Of a stretch of 64,000 nucleotides of DNA, positions 17,189-28,500 are shown one piece after another. The notes below the pieces were generated by a model. That model ran no database searches and had not been told where the DNA came from. It saw nothing but the letters and a program-made list of their open reading frames with translations. The stretch spans positions 62,001-126,000 of the forward strand of contig JBNRMV010000008.1 in NCBI GenBank assembly GCA_050309775.1, written 5' to 3'. Numbering within the stretch: position 1 is the stretch's first letter; every line of letters starts with the position of its first letter. Made by a program: the position numbers and the translations under genes. Source of the DNA: DTU072 sp050309775. Lineage in GTDB: Bacteria > Bacillota > Clostridia > Christensenellales > DTU072.

Positions 17189-20100
17189 ATGAAAAGTACC
17201 AAACGGTTTTTGTTCATATTTATCATTTTATTGCTTTTTTTGAGCCTTGCTTCTTGCGGTGGCGGAAGGGAAGAGCGATTTGAAGGCTTCCGGCTGCAAA
17301 TCACCACGCTTAAAGAGCGTTATACGCCGGGAGAGAGCGTTATTATTCAGATTATCGAAAACTCAGGCAGCCCTGAAGGCTACAATATTTACAAAAAGCT
17401 GGATGAGGGCGAGTTTGAACGATGGAAACAGGATATTTCCGCGGAGAATTCAATTACGCTGGAGCTGGAACAGTACGCCACATATCACATAAAAGTAGTC
17501 GCCGTACAGGACAGTTTGGAACATGCGCAAAGCGCCATTTCAGTGGAGTTTTTTGTATCAGACCCAATTTCACCTGAAAGTATTCTCATAAAAAACAATG
17601 TCATAGATTTGTACCATGGCGAAAGCGGCGCTGATAGTTTTAGCCTAAGCAATTTGGAAGTGCTTTATTTTCCAGAAAAGACGACAGAAAAGGGTTTGTC
17701 CTATCCCAATAATACATACGAATACATTGAAATCAAAGATAACATAATAAAAACCAAGGGCAATCCCGCCGCCTATCAGGAGCCTTATGTTATTCCGTTC
17801 AGCAGCAACAGCAATGGCAAGGCTGTGGCAAATCTCTATATTCGAGTAAATGCCAACCGCTTGAAGGTTGCGCCGACGGACTTTTTTGTTGGGTATGTTG
17901 ACAGGGTCAACAACGGCATATTAGACAAAAGAGTATACCATTACGGGGAATGGGTAAATTTCCAATGCATCGAATATGCAGGCATGCAAAAGGCTGACGA
18001 CTATGTAGCCGCAATAAAAGTCGGCGAGGAGTATGTTGCGCTGGACAATACCGAATTTAAGAAAGAAGTAGAGCATGGCATTATTTTTTATAAAATAAAA
18101 ATGCCCGAGCAAAGCGGAAGAATTGAGTATAAATTCACTGCAAAAATTAACGGAGCGCTGTCGTCGGTGACAAAGGCCGTCGGGATTGATGTAGAGGCTC
18201 CGCCGGCAAAAGCAAGCGCAATTGTATTAGGCAATGAAGCTGTGACGCTGCTTACGGGGCAGACTTACCAAATTACGCATGCCATTGCGCCGCAGGAAGT
18301 CTTTGACAAGAGCGTTACATATGAGATTGCGGCGGGTGGAGGAAATTTCATATCCATAAGCAGCGGCGGTCTGGTTACGCCGCTGGCAGCTATCGCCGAC
18401 CCTATCAGCGTAACGGTGCGCTCAAAGAACAATCCAGAAGTATTTGCCGTGATAGAAATAGCCGTATCCGCCTTGACGCAGCAAGATGTCATTACTCATT
18501 CAAAGCCGCTTGCACAACCTATACAAGACGCTGGGAACATATTGTTCAGCATAAAATCAGGACTGCAAAATTTTGATTCCGTAAGATGGTTCAAGGACAA
18601 TGCGTTGGTGGGAATAGCCAATGAATATAATTATCAATTTACTTTCCCAGAAAAAGCAGGCACTCATATTGTCAAAGCTGAGGTAAAGCTGACGCAAGGC
18701 GCGCCTATATACATAGAGTTACCCGTGACGCTGGAGAGCTGTTTTGACATCACGGGCATAGACGAAGACGAGTATGAAATCAATTCTGAAATATCGCTTG
18801 GCTATCAGACAGAGCTATCCGACACCACATTACTGTGGAGTTTGCTCACAGGCAGCGGCATCAAGATAACCAACATAACCAGCATTTACAGTTTTGTCGA
18901 GGCCGGAGATTATCGCATCGAGGCAATTTTGTCTAAAAACGGCGAGCCCATTGAACGCAAACTTTCAGGCATAATCAGCATAAAAGAAAATGTAACCCAC
19001 GAACTGTTTAATCTTAGCATAAACGGCTATTTTGACGGAGAAAATTACGCTCCGCTAATAAGCTGGCACAAACTGCAAGAGCATGTTTCGTATACCGTTG
19101 AGATAAGAAAGGGCGCCCAAACCTTTGTATATAACAGCACAGACCCCGATTTCGAGGAATACTTTTCTTCCGAAGGGTTCAAAGTGCCGTATGACGATGT
19201 CAAATTGACGGACGATTTTGATTACAGAGTAAAAACCACAATTTCAAATAAGTATACGGCTTTTCGCTCTTACGGCAGCAAAAAAATAAACTCTGCGGAG
19301 TATCCATATCTTGAACTAATCGGCGGTGCATCTTTCAATGGCTACATAACCAGCGTATATCAGTTGGGCAAGGTGCTGAATTACATAAAAGTTTTTCGCC
19401 CACAAAGTCTCCACAGTTCCGCCAACCAATATTCCATAGATTTGTATTTTGCCATAGACTATGACAATGATGTGGACAAGTCGCTGTATGAAAGAAGCGG
19501 TCCGATTACAACCGGTCAAACCAACGACCTGTTCAAGAACCCCAGCAAGCTCGCGGAAGCAGCCAATAGAGCGTATGGAGAGGGCGCGAGCATGAATATT
19601 TCATTTTCAGACAGCGCTCCCGGGGACGGCATAAGACTGACGCTGACGCTCAATGACGCCACACCCATAGACCAAGATTCAGAGTATGACGGTACCAACG
19701 ATATTTGGTTATACACGCCGAAATACGGCAGCGGCGGCAGAACGCCGGGCAATGAGCCGATTTTGAACAATCCAAGAACTCTTGCCGTGTCGACAAGCTC
19801 TCAACTGTATTTGGCGGTGCTGTGGGGTTACCAACCTTATCCAATCAGCGGAGTGGCGCTGCAGATATACAATGAAGCAAAGAACATTTTGAACCAAATC
19901 ATAACTGAAGGCATGAGCGATGCGGAAAAAGCGCTTGCCATATATGACTGGTTGACTATGAATGTTGCGTACGATAAAGAACTTTACAATGACTATATGC
20001 AACAACTTTCAGAGGCAACTAACGATGAAGAAAGGAACGCCATAAACCTTAATATGAGCAGGAAAAAGAGCTTCCATCTTCAAGGCGCTATACTTGAAAA

Positions 20101-20647
20101 GATTGCCGTTTGTGACGGCATCAGCAAGGCATTCACCCTGCTGTGCGCAATTGAGGATATCCCCGTCCTAAGGCTAAGCGGCTCCGGCGACAGCGGCGGC
20201 GGTGAAGGCGAAGTAAACCATGCATGGAATGCCATTATGCTGGACGGCGGCTGGTACTATGTCGACGCAACTTGGGGCAGATGGCGCGTAGGCAGACAAG
20301 GCAGCGACAAGTTTTATATCGGCTCCAATCATTTCTATTTCCTGGCGGCAGATAGCGATATGCAATCAAGTCATATATTTGACGGCGAGGCGCCCGTAGT
20401 CGCGTCAGAGCGCTCATACTATTTCTATGACAACGACGATGAGCCGATAGATTTATATTTTGAAACAGAACAAGAATTTACTGATTTTCTAGCAGCATTG
20501 CCCACGGACACCCACATTTATGCTGAATTTGTCATTGCATATGGTGTTGAGGGTACGCTGAAAGAACATGTCGAGTCGAAGCAACAGGGAATCAATGTCT
20601 ATGTGAAGGGAAATATGATTATTCTTGTCATATTGCGAGGTGAATAA
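17189..20647 (+). CDS. Large lipoprotein with Ig-like repeats and an intact transglutaminase-like domain
   Basis: 1,152 residues. The lipoprotein signal MKSTKRFLFIFIILLLFLSL leads to a lipobox LASC with Cys23. Beta-rich Ig-like regions fill most of the length, including a Big_2-like unit near residues 350-430 (VTLLTGQTYQITHAIAPQEV). The C-terminal domain matches the paralogue at 13979 but keeps a full triad: Cys975 in IAVCDGISKAF, His1011 in VNHAWNA and Asp1026 in YYVDATWG. Bacterial secreted domains of this kind are usually proteases, peptide cross-linkers or peptidoglycan-associated enzymes; which applies here is unknown. The start has AAGGAG upstream. Its TAA overlaps the next ATG by one base. 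Confidence 0.85.
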   Translation: MKSTKRFLFIFIILLLFLSLASCGGGREERFEGFRLQITTLKERYTPGESVIIQIIENSGSPEGYNIYKKLDEGEFERWKQDISAENSITLELEQYATYHIKVVAVQDSLEHAQSAISVEFFVSDPISPESILIKNNVIDLYHGESGADSFSLSNLEVLYFPEKTTEKGLSYPNNTYEYIEIKDNIIKTKGNPAAYQEPYVIPFSSNSNGKAVANLYIRVNANRLKVAPTDFFVGYVDRVNNGILDKRVYHYGEWVNFQCIEYAGMQKADDYVAAIKVGEEYVALDNTEFKKEVEHGIIFYKIKMPEQSGRIEYKFTAKINGALSSVTKAVGIDVEAPPAKASAIVLGNEAVTLLTGQTYQITHAIAPQEVFDKSVTYEIAAGGGNFISISSGGLVTPLAAIADPISVTVRSKNNPEVFAVIEIAVSALTQQDVITHSKPLAQPIQDAGNILFSIKSGLQNFDSVRWFKDNALVGIANEYNYQFTFPEKAGTHIVKAEVKLTQGAPIYIELPVTLESCFDITGIDEDEYEINSEISLGYQTELSDTTLLWSLLTGSGIKITNITSIYSFVEAGDYRIEAILSKNGEPIERKLSGIISIKENVTHELFNLSINGYFDGENYAPLISWHKLQEHVSYTVEIRKGAQTFVYNSTDPDFEEYFSSEGFKVPYDDVKLTDDFDYRVKTTISNKYTAFRSYGSKKINSAEYPYLELIGGASFNGYITSVYQLGKVLNYIKVFRPQSLHSSANQYSIDLYFAIDYDNDVDKSLYERSGPITTGQTNDLFKNPSKLAEAANRAYGEGASMNISFSDSAPGDGIRLTLTLNDATPIDQDSEYDGTNDIWLYTPKYGSGGRTPGNEPILNNPRTLAVSTSSQLYLAVLWGYQPYPISGVALQIYNEAKNILNQIITEGMSDAEKALAIYDWLTMNVAYDKELYNDYMQQLSEATNDEERNAINLNMSRKKSFHLQGAILEKIAVCDGISKAFTLLCAIEDIPVLRLSGSGDSGGGEGEVNHAWNAIMLDGGWYYVDATWGRWRVGRQGSDKFYIGSNHFYFLAADSDMQSSHIFDGEAPVVASERSYYFYDNDDEPIDLYFETEQEFTDFLAALPTDTHIYAEFVIAYGVEGTLKEHVESKQQGINVYVKGNMIILVILRGE

Positions 20648-21489
20648 TGATTGAATACACGGCGGCAAAGTGTTTCTTAGGCGAAGCCCTGAGGGTGAGC
20701 AATGGCGTAATGGAATTTGTTGTACCGCTAAAGGTAGGACCCAGAATAATTGCGCTCAACAAAACAGGCTGTCCCAACATCTTTTTTAATGACATTGAAG
20801 AGGCAATAACCAAGGATGTTTCCGCGGTATATGGAGAGGGCAAAAAGTGGCATATATACGGCGGTCACCGCCTCTGGGTGGCGCCTGAAGATGACACTAC
20901 ATATTATCCCGACAACGAAGAAATTATCATAGAAAAAATATCGGACGGAGTCATTTTGTCCACAGCTGAACGCAAAGAAACCGCGCTTATTCCTTCAATA
21001 AAGGTGAAATTTGTCGGAGACAACAATCTGGAGGTTACACACAAATTTGTCAATAATTCAGAGCCAAAGGAGCTTTGCCTTTGGGGACTTACGGTCATGA
21101 AAGCCGGCGGAAAAATGGAACTGTATCTTGAGGAAAAAAACACAGGATATCTGGCAAACCGCAATCTTGTATTTTGGTCTTATTCCGATATGAAAGATGA
21201 AAGACTGGAAATTTATAACAACAAACTTGTCATGAAAAGCAGCGAGAAGATACCCAAACCGCTGAAAGTGGGAATCTATAAAGAGGAAATTAAGGCAGTA
21301 TATACGATAGGTGCCCAAGTGTTTACAAAACAGTATATCGGCGACAATCGTGGCAGCTATCCTGATTTTCATTGCAATTTTGAGTGCTATGTTTCTGACA
21401 AAATTCATGAGATTGAAAGCCTTTCGCCGATACGCAAAGTTGACAGAGGCGGAAGCATAGAAATGACGGAAATGTGGACGCTGGAATAG
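20647..21489 (+). CDS. DUF4380-like, galactose-mutarotase-fold protein
   Basis: 280 residues, no signal peptide. Beta-rich, with an aldose-epimerase-like N-terminal layout: VSNGVMEFVVPLKVGPRIIAL, then the conserved HIYGGHRLWVAPEDD loop and a late PDFHCNFECYV strand. I recall this GGHRLW-APE pattern from DUF4380 proteins, which share the mutarotase/carbohydrate-binding fold; the sugar and reaction are unknown. The start overlaps the upstream stop (TAATG), so it is coupled to the transglutaminase-like lipoprotein gene. The next gene, a PIG-L-type deacetylase, suggests a carbohydrate-related role for this end of the operon. Confidence 0.68.
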   Translation: MIEYTAAKCFLGEALRVSNGVMEFVVPLKVGPRIIALNKTGCPNIFFNDIEEAITKDVSAVYGEGKKWHIYGGHRLWVAPEDDTTYYPDNEEIIIEKISDGVILSTAERKETALIPSIKVKFVGDNNLEVTHKFVNNSEPKELCLWGLTVMKAGGKMELYLEEKNTGYLANRNLVFWSYSDMKDERLEIYNNKLVMKSSEKIPKPLKVGIYKEEIKAVYTIGAQVFTKQYIGDNRGSYPDFHCNFECYVSDKIHEIESLSPIRKVDRGGSIEMTEMWTLE

Positions 21490-21497
21490 AGGGAGAT

Positions 21498-22301
21498 ATG
21501 CAACTGAACCAAAGAGCCGAAGTAATAAGAGGCAAGAAAAACATTTGCACCCACCTTGTGTTTGCCGCGCACCAGGATGATGTGGAGATTATGTGCGGTG
21601 ACGGCATAATCAAATGCTATGACAATGCTGACAAAGGACTGGTAGCGGTTATTGTCAGCGACGGTTCGGGCAGCCCAAGGCAGGGCAGGTATGCGGACTT
21701 TAGTGGCGAGCAAATGACTGCGCAAAGGAGAAAGGAGCAGATTCGGGCGGCAAAAATCGGGCGCTATTCGGCGTTGATATTGCTCAACTACCCCAGCGCC
21801 GAAATAAATCAAAACAACGCAGAGTTGATTTCCGATATTGCGGAGATTGTCAAAGAGTTTTCTCCCGAAACGGTGTATACCCACAATCCGGCGGACAAGC
21901 ATAACACCCATACAAATGTGGTAAAAAGTGTGTTGGAAGGTTTGAGAAAATTGCCAAAGGGCGGCAGACCGCAGCGCTTTTATGGCTGCGAATGCTGGCG
22001 CGACTTAGATTGGCTGAATGATGATGACAAAGTAGTTTTTGACCTTTCGGGATACAAACGCCTGTTGCGGCGGTTGATATCCGTTCATAAATCCCAAATA
22101 AAAGGCGGCAAAAGATATGACCTTGCAATACAAGGCAGACGGCTTGCCAACGCCACTTTCAGCCGTTCCCACGCAGTCAATTCCGCCGCACTTATCAGTT
22201 TTGGCATGGACCTGACCCCCCTATTGCTTGACGATTCCGTCAATCTTAGGCAATTTACCGAGAAAAAAATCGATGCGTTCAAGGACAGTTTGCTGCTGTG
22301 A
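21498..22301 (+). CDS. PIG-L/LmbE family N-deacetylase
   Basis: 267 residues. Metal-binding motifs of the family are visible: AAHQDDVE (the usual AHPDDxE with Gln for Pro), VSDGSGSPRQGRYADFSGEQMTAQRRKEQ and TYTHNPADKHNTHTNV-like TVYTHNPADKHNTHTNV with the distal His. Members remove acetyl groups from N-acetylglucosaminyl compounds such as GlcNAc-inositol conjugates; the substrate here is open. The frame extends to 21474 inside the upstream gene, but ATG 21498 has AGAGGGAGAT at correct distance and avoids the overlap. It ends the four-gene operon; a 261-base intergenic region follows. Confidence 0.85.
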   Translation: MQLNQRAEVIRGKKNICTHLVFAAHQDDVEIMCGDGIIKCYDNADKGLVAVIVSDGSGSPRQGRYADFSGEQMTAQRRKEQIRAAKIGRYSALILLNYPSAEINQNNAELISDIAEIVKEFSPETVYTHNPADKHNTHTNVVKSVLEGLRKLPKGGRPQRFYGCECWRDLDWLNDDDKVVFDLSGYKRLLRRLISVHKSQIKGGKRYDLAIQGRRLANATFSRSHAVNSAALISFGMDLTPLLLDDSVNLRQFTEKKIDAFKDSLLL

Positions 22302-22440
22302 ACACAAAAAATAAGTAAATCAGCTGCCGGAATTTAAGACTATTTTAAGCAAAAATTTAGTAAAAATTGACTATACTTTTTCCTTAATTTTACGAATATC
22401 GCTTTTTATTATATATATAATAGGAAATTTACATTTCTTA

Positions 22441-22469
22441 TTGACATTGAAAAATGCCATGAGTATAAT
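22441..22469 (+). promoter_or_regulatory. Consensus SigA promoter of the giant lipoprotein gene
   Basis: TTGACA (22441-22446), exactly 17 bases, then TATAAT (22464-22469). This perfect match predicts strong expression from about 22476 and an 87-base leader. Confidence 0.85.
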
Positions 22470-22475
22470 AATTAT

Positions 22476-22562
22476 AGCGACTTGTAAAACAAAGGGCGTA
22501 GTATACCCTTTTTCAGGTCCTTGAGCAAAAACGGTTACCTAAGCAATTAGGGGAGGTATAGA
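22476..22562 (+). promoter_or_regulatory. Structured 5' leader of the giant gene
   Basis: The leader contains a terminator-like hairpin, AAAGGG (22491-22496) with CCCTTTTT (22506-22513). Just before the Shine-Dalgarno GGGGAGG is a second hairpin, CCTAA-GCAA-TTAGG, with a GNRA-type loop. The two stems could form an attenuator or regulate access to the ribosome binding site. I cannot match it to a known riboswitch class. Confidence 0.4.
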
Positions 22563-25500
22563 ATGAAACCCAAATTAACAAAACTGATATTGCTGATGCT
22601 ATGCTTAGTTTTAGCATTGGCGCTGATATCTTGTTCTGAGCGAACTGACGGGGAATACGAAGGTCCTATCGGCGGCATAACAGACCCCACAGGCTCGAAT
22701 CAAGATGTCATCGTAATGTCACAAAAGGAAGCCAATGCATACATACGCAACGCAGTCAACAATATGGACCGCAGAACTGTTGCCAACCCCGAGTGGCTGA
22801 ACATTGACTTCCAAGTTGTATTCAAGTTTACCGATTATTCAAAAACACCCACTTCTTATATTGACTACCTCATAACCGTAAAAGCCAATATAAACCTCCT
22901 CAACAACATGGAGAGTGAGATGTTTTTTGTTGTCAAGAATGTGTATACCGGCGAGACAGTACTGGGTTTCTACTATGTCGAGGCGCACGCATACCTTGAC
23001 ATCGCAGGCGACAAATATTATATGCGGGAGTTCAATCTCACCCAAGTGGGCAAAATGCTTTCAGAACTGCTGATAGACAGCGGTATTGATATTTCGTACA
23101 TGGTGGGCATGTTCCTTGCCGGCTCCCCGAATTTCGGCGACTCCGAAACAGCAAAACAAATTGCCGAATATGTCGGCCTTGCTGTTTCCATGAACATACT
23201 TTACGATTCCAGCGTTTCTACGGTTTCTTATGACGCCTCAAGAAACACTCAAAGAGTCAACCACACCTTGAAAGCCAATGACCTTTTGAAATTTCTCAGA
23301 ACAGGTTTGGTCATTCCTCCTCTTCTTGAACTATATATAGAGTGGGAGACTTTCGGCTTGCCCAACCTTGACCCGTTGCTTAAAATGCTTTTGGGTTTTG
23401 ACCTGAACACCATAAAAACAAAGAATTGGCCGGTTATGTCGGCGCAGCTTGGCGCTATTAACACACTGCAAGATGTCTTGCTTGCAGACGGCACCTCAAA
23501 GAAAGATTATGTATTTTCCGGACTGGGACTTCGCGTCACATGTCCTGAGATAGACGATGGCTATGATTTGGATATCAGAATAGCGCCTATTTCCATAAAA
23601 GCCTCCGATAAAAAGACCGTTCCCATCTCTTTCGCCAACTTGATGCTTGGCGCCGGCGGACAGGGTACGACTTATGAAAGAGGCAGTTTGGGCAATATTG
23701 AGCTTAACGCCGCTTTGTTTGTCGAGAATGAGGCAAATGCCGAATTGACGCTGCGCAAGGTGCTGGGTGACTTTATAGACCTTGGCGCTGTGGGCGACAT
23801 TCCGTTGAAGTTCAAAGAACAAGGCGAATACCGTTTTGACATAAATGTCAAAGCCGCCCTTGATATGTTTGACAACCGTGATACCAAAGCCGAAATACTC
23901 ATGACTTTCAACGGCGAACAATTCATAAGAGGTTATTTGCTGCCCGACCCGAACGCCGTAGCCACGGGCGCAGCCGTAGTCAACAATATTTTGTATCTAG
24001 ATTTATCTGCGCTGAAAGGCCGGCGCAGCGACGGCAAGGAAGATGTCATCATACCCAACATCAGTATCAGCGGCATTGACCTGAAAGGTATGCTTTTTGA
24101 AGACATTCTGGGGGGTATTATGCCCTATGTCAATCCCGCCTATGTTGAAACGGCTGACCCCGAGAACGCAGACGGCGACGACGAGGAAGGCGGTTTTAAT
24201 CTGGGAGCAATTCTAGAACTCATCACAAAGAACCTGACTGTTGAGCCGGGCACCAAAAAAATGACGCTGAGTTTTGACAAAGCGGCGCTCAATGATTTGT
24301 TGGGGCTTTTCATAAAGGATGCCGATTTTGGTTTTGAAGGCGCTACGCTGAAGATGGACTTGGCGAATATTTTCAGCAGCATAGCTTTTGATGTGCAAAT
24401 TACCGAAGACATAGACTTGGGGTTGCGCCTTGGCGGCAAAAACTATGCCGGCGTAGAAGTAAAAGGTCTTACTTACTTTACTTTCCCTCAGTTTGATTTG
24501 TCCGACATAGAAGGACATTATGGAGATTATACCGATGTCAACGATGTGGCGGTCTATAACATAAATATTTCCGGCGAAGTATCCATCGGCACCAATGCTA
24601 CATATCCGTCGGGCGAGGGAATAGACCTGTCGGGAATAGTCGGCGGTATCGTCCAGAATGTCATGCTCAATCTGGGCATAAACGAAACCGGCAGCCTTGA
24701 CCTTGAATACGACATAAAAGCCAACCTGAATATTGTTGATTTCAGCAACATAGAGCTTGCATTGATGATTTATTTGCCGGCAGACGACCTGAACAATAGA
24801 GAACTTTTCTTGACGGTATATTATGTAGGAAGCGAGGATACTCTTTATCTGGACTTGTCAAAACTGGAGGTGTTGCAACGAAAACTGCCCATGCTTGCCA
24901 TAATTTCCACACTTCCCAAGCTGAAGATGGAGAATATCGGCATAAAGAACTTGTTTGCGGGAATGGCTGACGCCGACAATGCCGCCATGCCGGAGTACTA
25001 TAATTCCGACGGCGAACAAATACAACTTGAAGCCGACGACCCTGTTGATATGATGGGGCTTATCGGTTCGATTATTTCTGAAATTATTATAGGCAGAGAC
25101 AATGATGAGGAGCCGACAGAATCCATAAAGATTGTTGTCAGCGCACAGTTGCTTACCGTACTGCTGCAGTTCTTGGGCACCAACATGACGGCGCCCGAAG
25201 TAAACGCCAACATCAAGTTGCAGCTTTACAGAGCAATGGGCGACTATATCCAAATTCACTTAGGTATTCTTGATTCGGGCAATGCGCAGATAGAAGCCGT
25301 GACGCTGGACCTGAACTTTATCCGTGACATATTTATTAAAATAGGTAGAAACACTCTGGTTACCGGACACAAAGTTGAGGAATACAAAAATATTGAATAT
25401 TGGGCGGAGAGCCTGAAGATTTCCGTTGCCAGCGAGGGTTATATTTCGCTTGTGCCGGACGGTACCGAAGTTTACGAAAACAATTATCTGAACGGGCTTT

Positions 25501-28500
25501 TTGACAGGTTGTATTCGGGCGGTGACCCGTCAAGTTTTATGGCGCAACTGGTCAAGAGCCTGGCTGTCAGATTTTCGCTGGGAGAACTAAGCATCAATAT
25601 CGGATACTCAATAAAGGGTAATATCAGTATTTCAAATCTGTTTGACAGCGAACTGGCGATAGTCATTTATGACAGGGACACCATTGCCGCAACCGGACAT
25701 ACCACAGACGCTTATGGTCCGACGACAACATACAAAATCTTTTTGGCGGTATACCTCATAAACAATGAGGCATATGTCGACTTGTCGCACTTCGGACTGC
25801 CTAAGATTGCGTTGACTGATGTCGAAGGTACGATACATCAGCTTTCTGCCATGCAATGGGACAAAAAATACCTTGCTGCGCTGGAGATGCAGCGCCTGAT
25901 TATGGATGACATGGTTCAGGCAATCATGCAAAAGGACGACGAATCCAAAGCCATAGCATGGGACGAAGTATTTGCATCCACCACTGAGACCGCCGAGAGA
26001 GCGCACCTTGACGGCATCTTTGAGGATTATAAGGAAGAACTGATTCAGCGGTTGCGCGACTTGGAAGAGAACCAAAGTTATCAGCCCACCCCGACCCAAA
26101 TGACAACCATAACCATCAGGGCAAAGTCCATGGCGTGGGACAGCATAACAAAAGACCCCGACCGCAAAAAGTCTATCTTCTGGACAAAATACTACAACGC
26201 AGGTCTGGAAGCAAAGGATATTTTGCTTGCGGAAATAGACGATTTGGACGCATTCATAAGAAGCGGCGAAGGCACTTTTGAAGAGATACTTGCCGCGCAA
26301 CAATTGCTCAACCAAAAAAATCAAGAGTATGTTGAGCTGACTGACGAAATAGCCGTAGCCAACAATGCGTTGGCATATGTCACAAACTTGTATCCGACAT
26401 ATCCGCAATACAAGAAACAAGCGCTGGCTTGGGACAGAATATACATGTTGATTGACGAGGTCGTAAACAAACTCAGCGGCCGTACTATAATAGATACAGA
26501 AACAGGCAACCCAAGACTTGACACCCAAGACCCCTCCAACAGAATAAAATATTCGGCATGGAGCGTCTACAAACAAAAAGCGGAGGCGGACGCAGAAACA
26601 TGGAGAAGCCTGAACGATTCCGCAAATCCGGAAACCAAAGCTGTGCTTGACGGCATTTATAACAATCTTTTGGACTCCTTGTATCTGAGAGTAAAAGAGA
26701 TTATGCCCGACTCAGCAAGGAAAAATGCGCTAGGCATGCTGCAAGACTATTGGAGAAGCCAGTTCAAAGCCGAATATCCCGGTGAAACCAACGAACAAAT
26801 AAATGCCCGTGTAATGACGCATTTGAATAACAACCGCCAGCTTGTCGAAGAAGCGTACTTGAATGAAGCAAAGACAAGGTTGTACAATCACTTTGAAAGC
26901 ACCGACATTGCCATGATTGCGCTGGCTATATTCAAACAACAAGGGGGCATCAGCAACTTGGCGCCCGACAATGCCGTCGACTTTAACAAAATTCTTCAGG
27001 CATCGGCGGACTATATCCTCAATGCCTCATACGACAACCCCACGGCAGTGCTTTTGCAAATGTGGTTCGGCAATGACAGACTGGCAATAAATGTGTCCTC
27101 AGAAGTTATGAATACCCTATTGAGCATGCTGGACCTCAATTTGCCGGTGTCCATTCGTCAAACCTATCTTGCCATCTTGCTTGGCGAAAACCCCGGAATA
27201 AACCTTAGCACAGGCGCAGATGTCTTTATGCTGAACGCATATATCGGCAACTTCTCTTTCGGCGTGCTTGAAGAGGACAGACATATCATAGAAGTTCCCC
27301 AAAAGGACGATTATGCCGAAGGTACGGCAAACGGAATTCCGGAAGCAATATATGTAAAAATAGAAGGCAGTTTCTTCTTCATAAACAATCCCATTGACTC
27401 AAGCGGTCAGAATTTGTTTACCTTTACTCCGTTATTGCACGAATTCCTGGCGGTATCGCCCTTTGACAAAAAAGAATTGCGCGAATTCATAAAAACAGTC
27501 GAACGCGCAACAGAACTCAAAGATACTGCGCTTAAACGCAGAGCATGGGATGAATTGTATCTCGGCTCGCTGACGCCGCAGCAAAGAACCGAAATGGACA
27601 TAACGCTTGCGCTGACAATTGAAGAAATCACCGAAAGCGGCGCAAATGTCACCGAAAACGAAAAATTTGCCAAGGCGTGGGACAAACTGCTGAGCAGAGG
27701 TTCGCTGCTGAATTTGGAGAGAATGGGCATTGACATTCAAGCGGTATTTAACGGTCAATCCGATGTATCGCTGAACTTCAAAATTGAAGGCTATATATTC
27801 TTTGCAGACTTGCTTAAGAGCAATTTCAGCATCGAAATTACAAGCGACAACGGCGCAGAACAAAAACTTGTCATCAGAGCAGTTTATAACGGCGCCGATG
27901 TATATATTGATACCGAGCTTTTTGAAATAGGAAAGGTTAAACTTGAGAATATCGAAAACATAATAACCTATTGGCAAGACATATTTACATCGCTGCTGCC
28001 CGGCAATGCAGCTGCACCGCAAAATGCCGCTCCGCCGGCATATGCTGTCGACAACATAAAGACTTATCTTGATTTCATGTTCTTTGACGGCGGCTTTACG
28101 GTGGCGCTTGCCAAGGCGTCAATAATGAATGTTATCGGCTTCCTTGGCGTTGACATTACGCCGTATTTCAGTGATTTGGATTTTGGCGCCAATGTCACGC
28201 TTGCCATCAACCCCATAGGCATAGAGGCCGAACTATTCTTCAATATACTTGAACAAACGGACGAATACGGAAATACTATCTATGAACGCGGCGACCGCAC
28301 CGACTATGATGTCAATGTAGGACTGCGAATAGGAAATCTGGATGTCGGCTTCCACGACAAGATAGTCATGCCCGATGAAAGCGAATATGCCGATATCAGC
28401 ACCTTTGAAAGAATAAGCATAAGTTTCAGCGGACAGCTTGACATGTTGCTCGAAACGCCGGACGAAGGCTATCAGTTTGACTATTTGGTAAATATGTTTA

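Noticed and set aside
22476..22562. Leader as a cyclic-di-GMP or cyclic-di-AMP riboswitch
   Set aside because: GGTTACC is reminiscent of such elements, but the conserved core segments of the known classes are missing.
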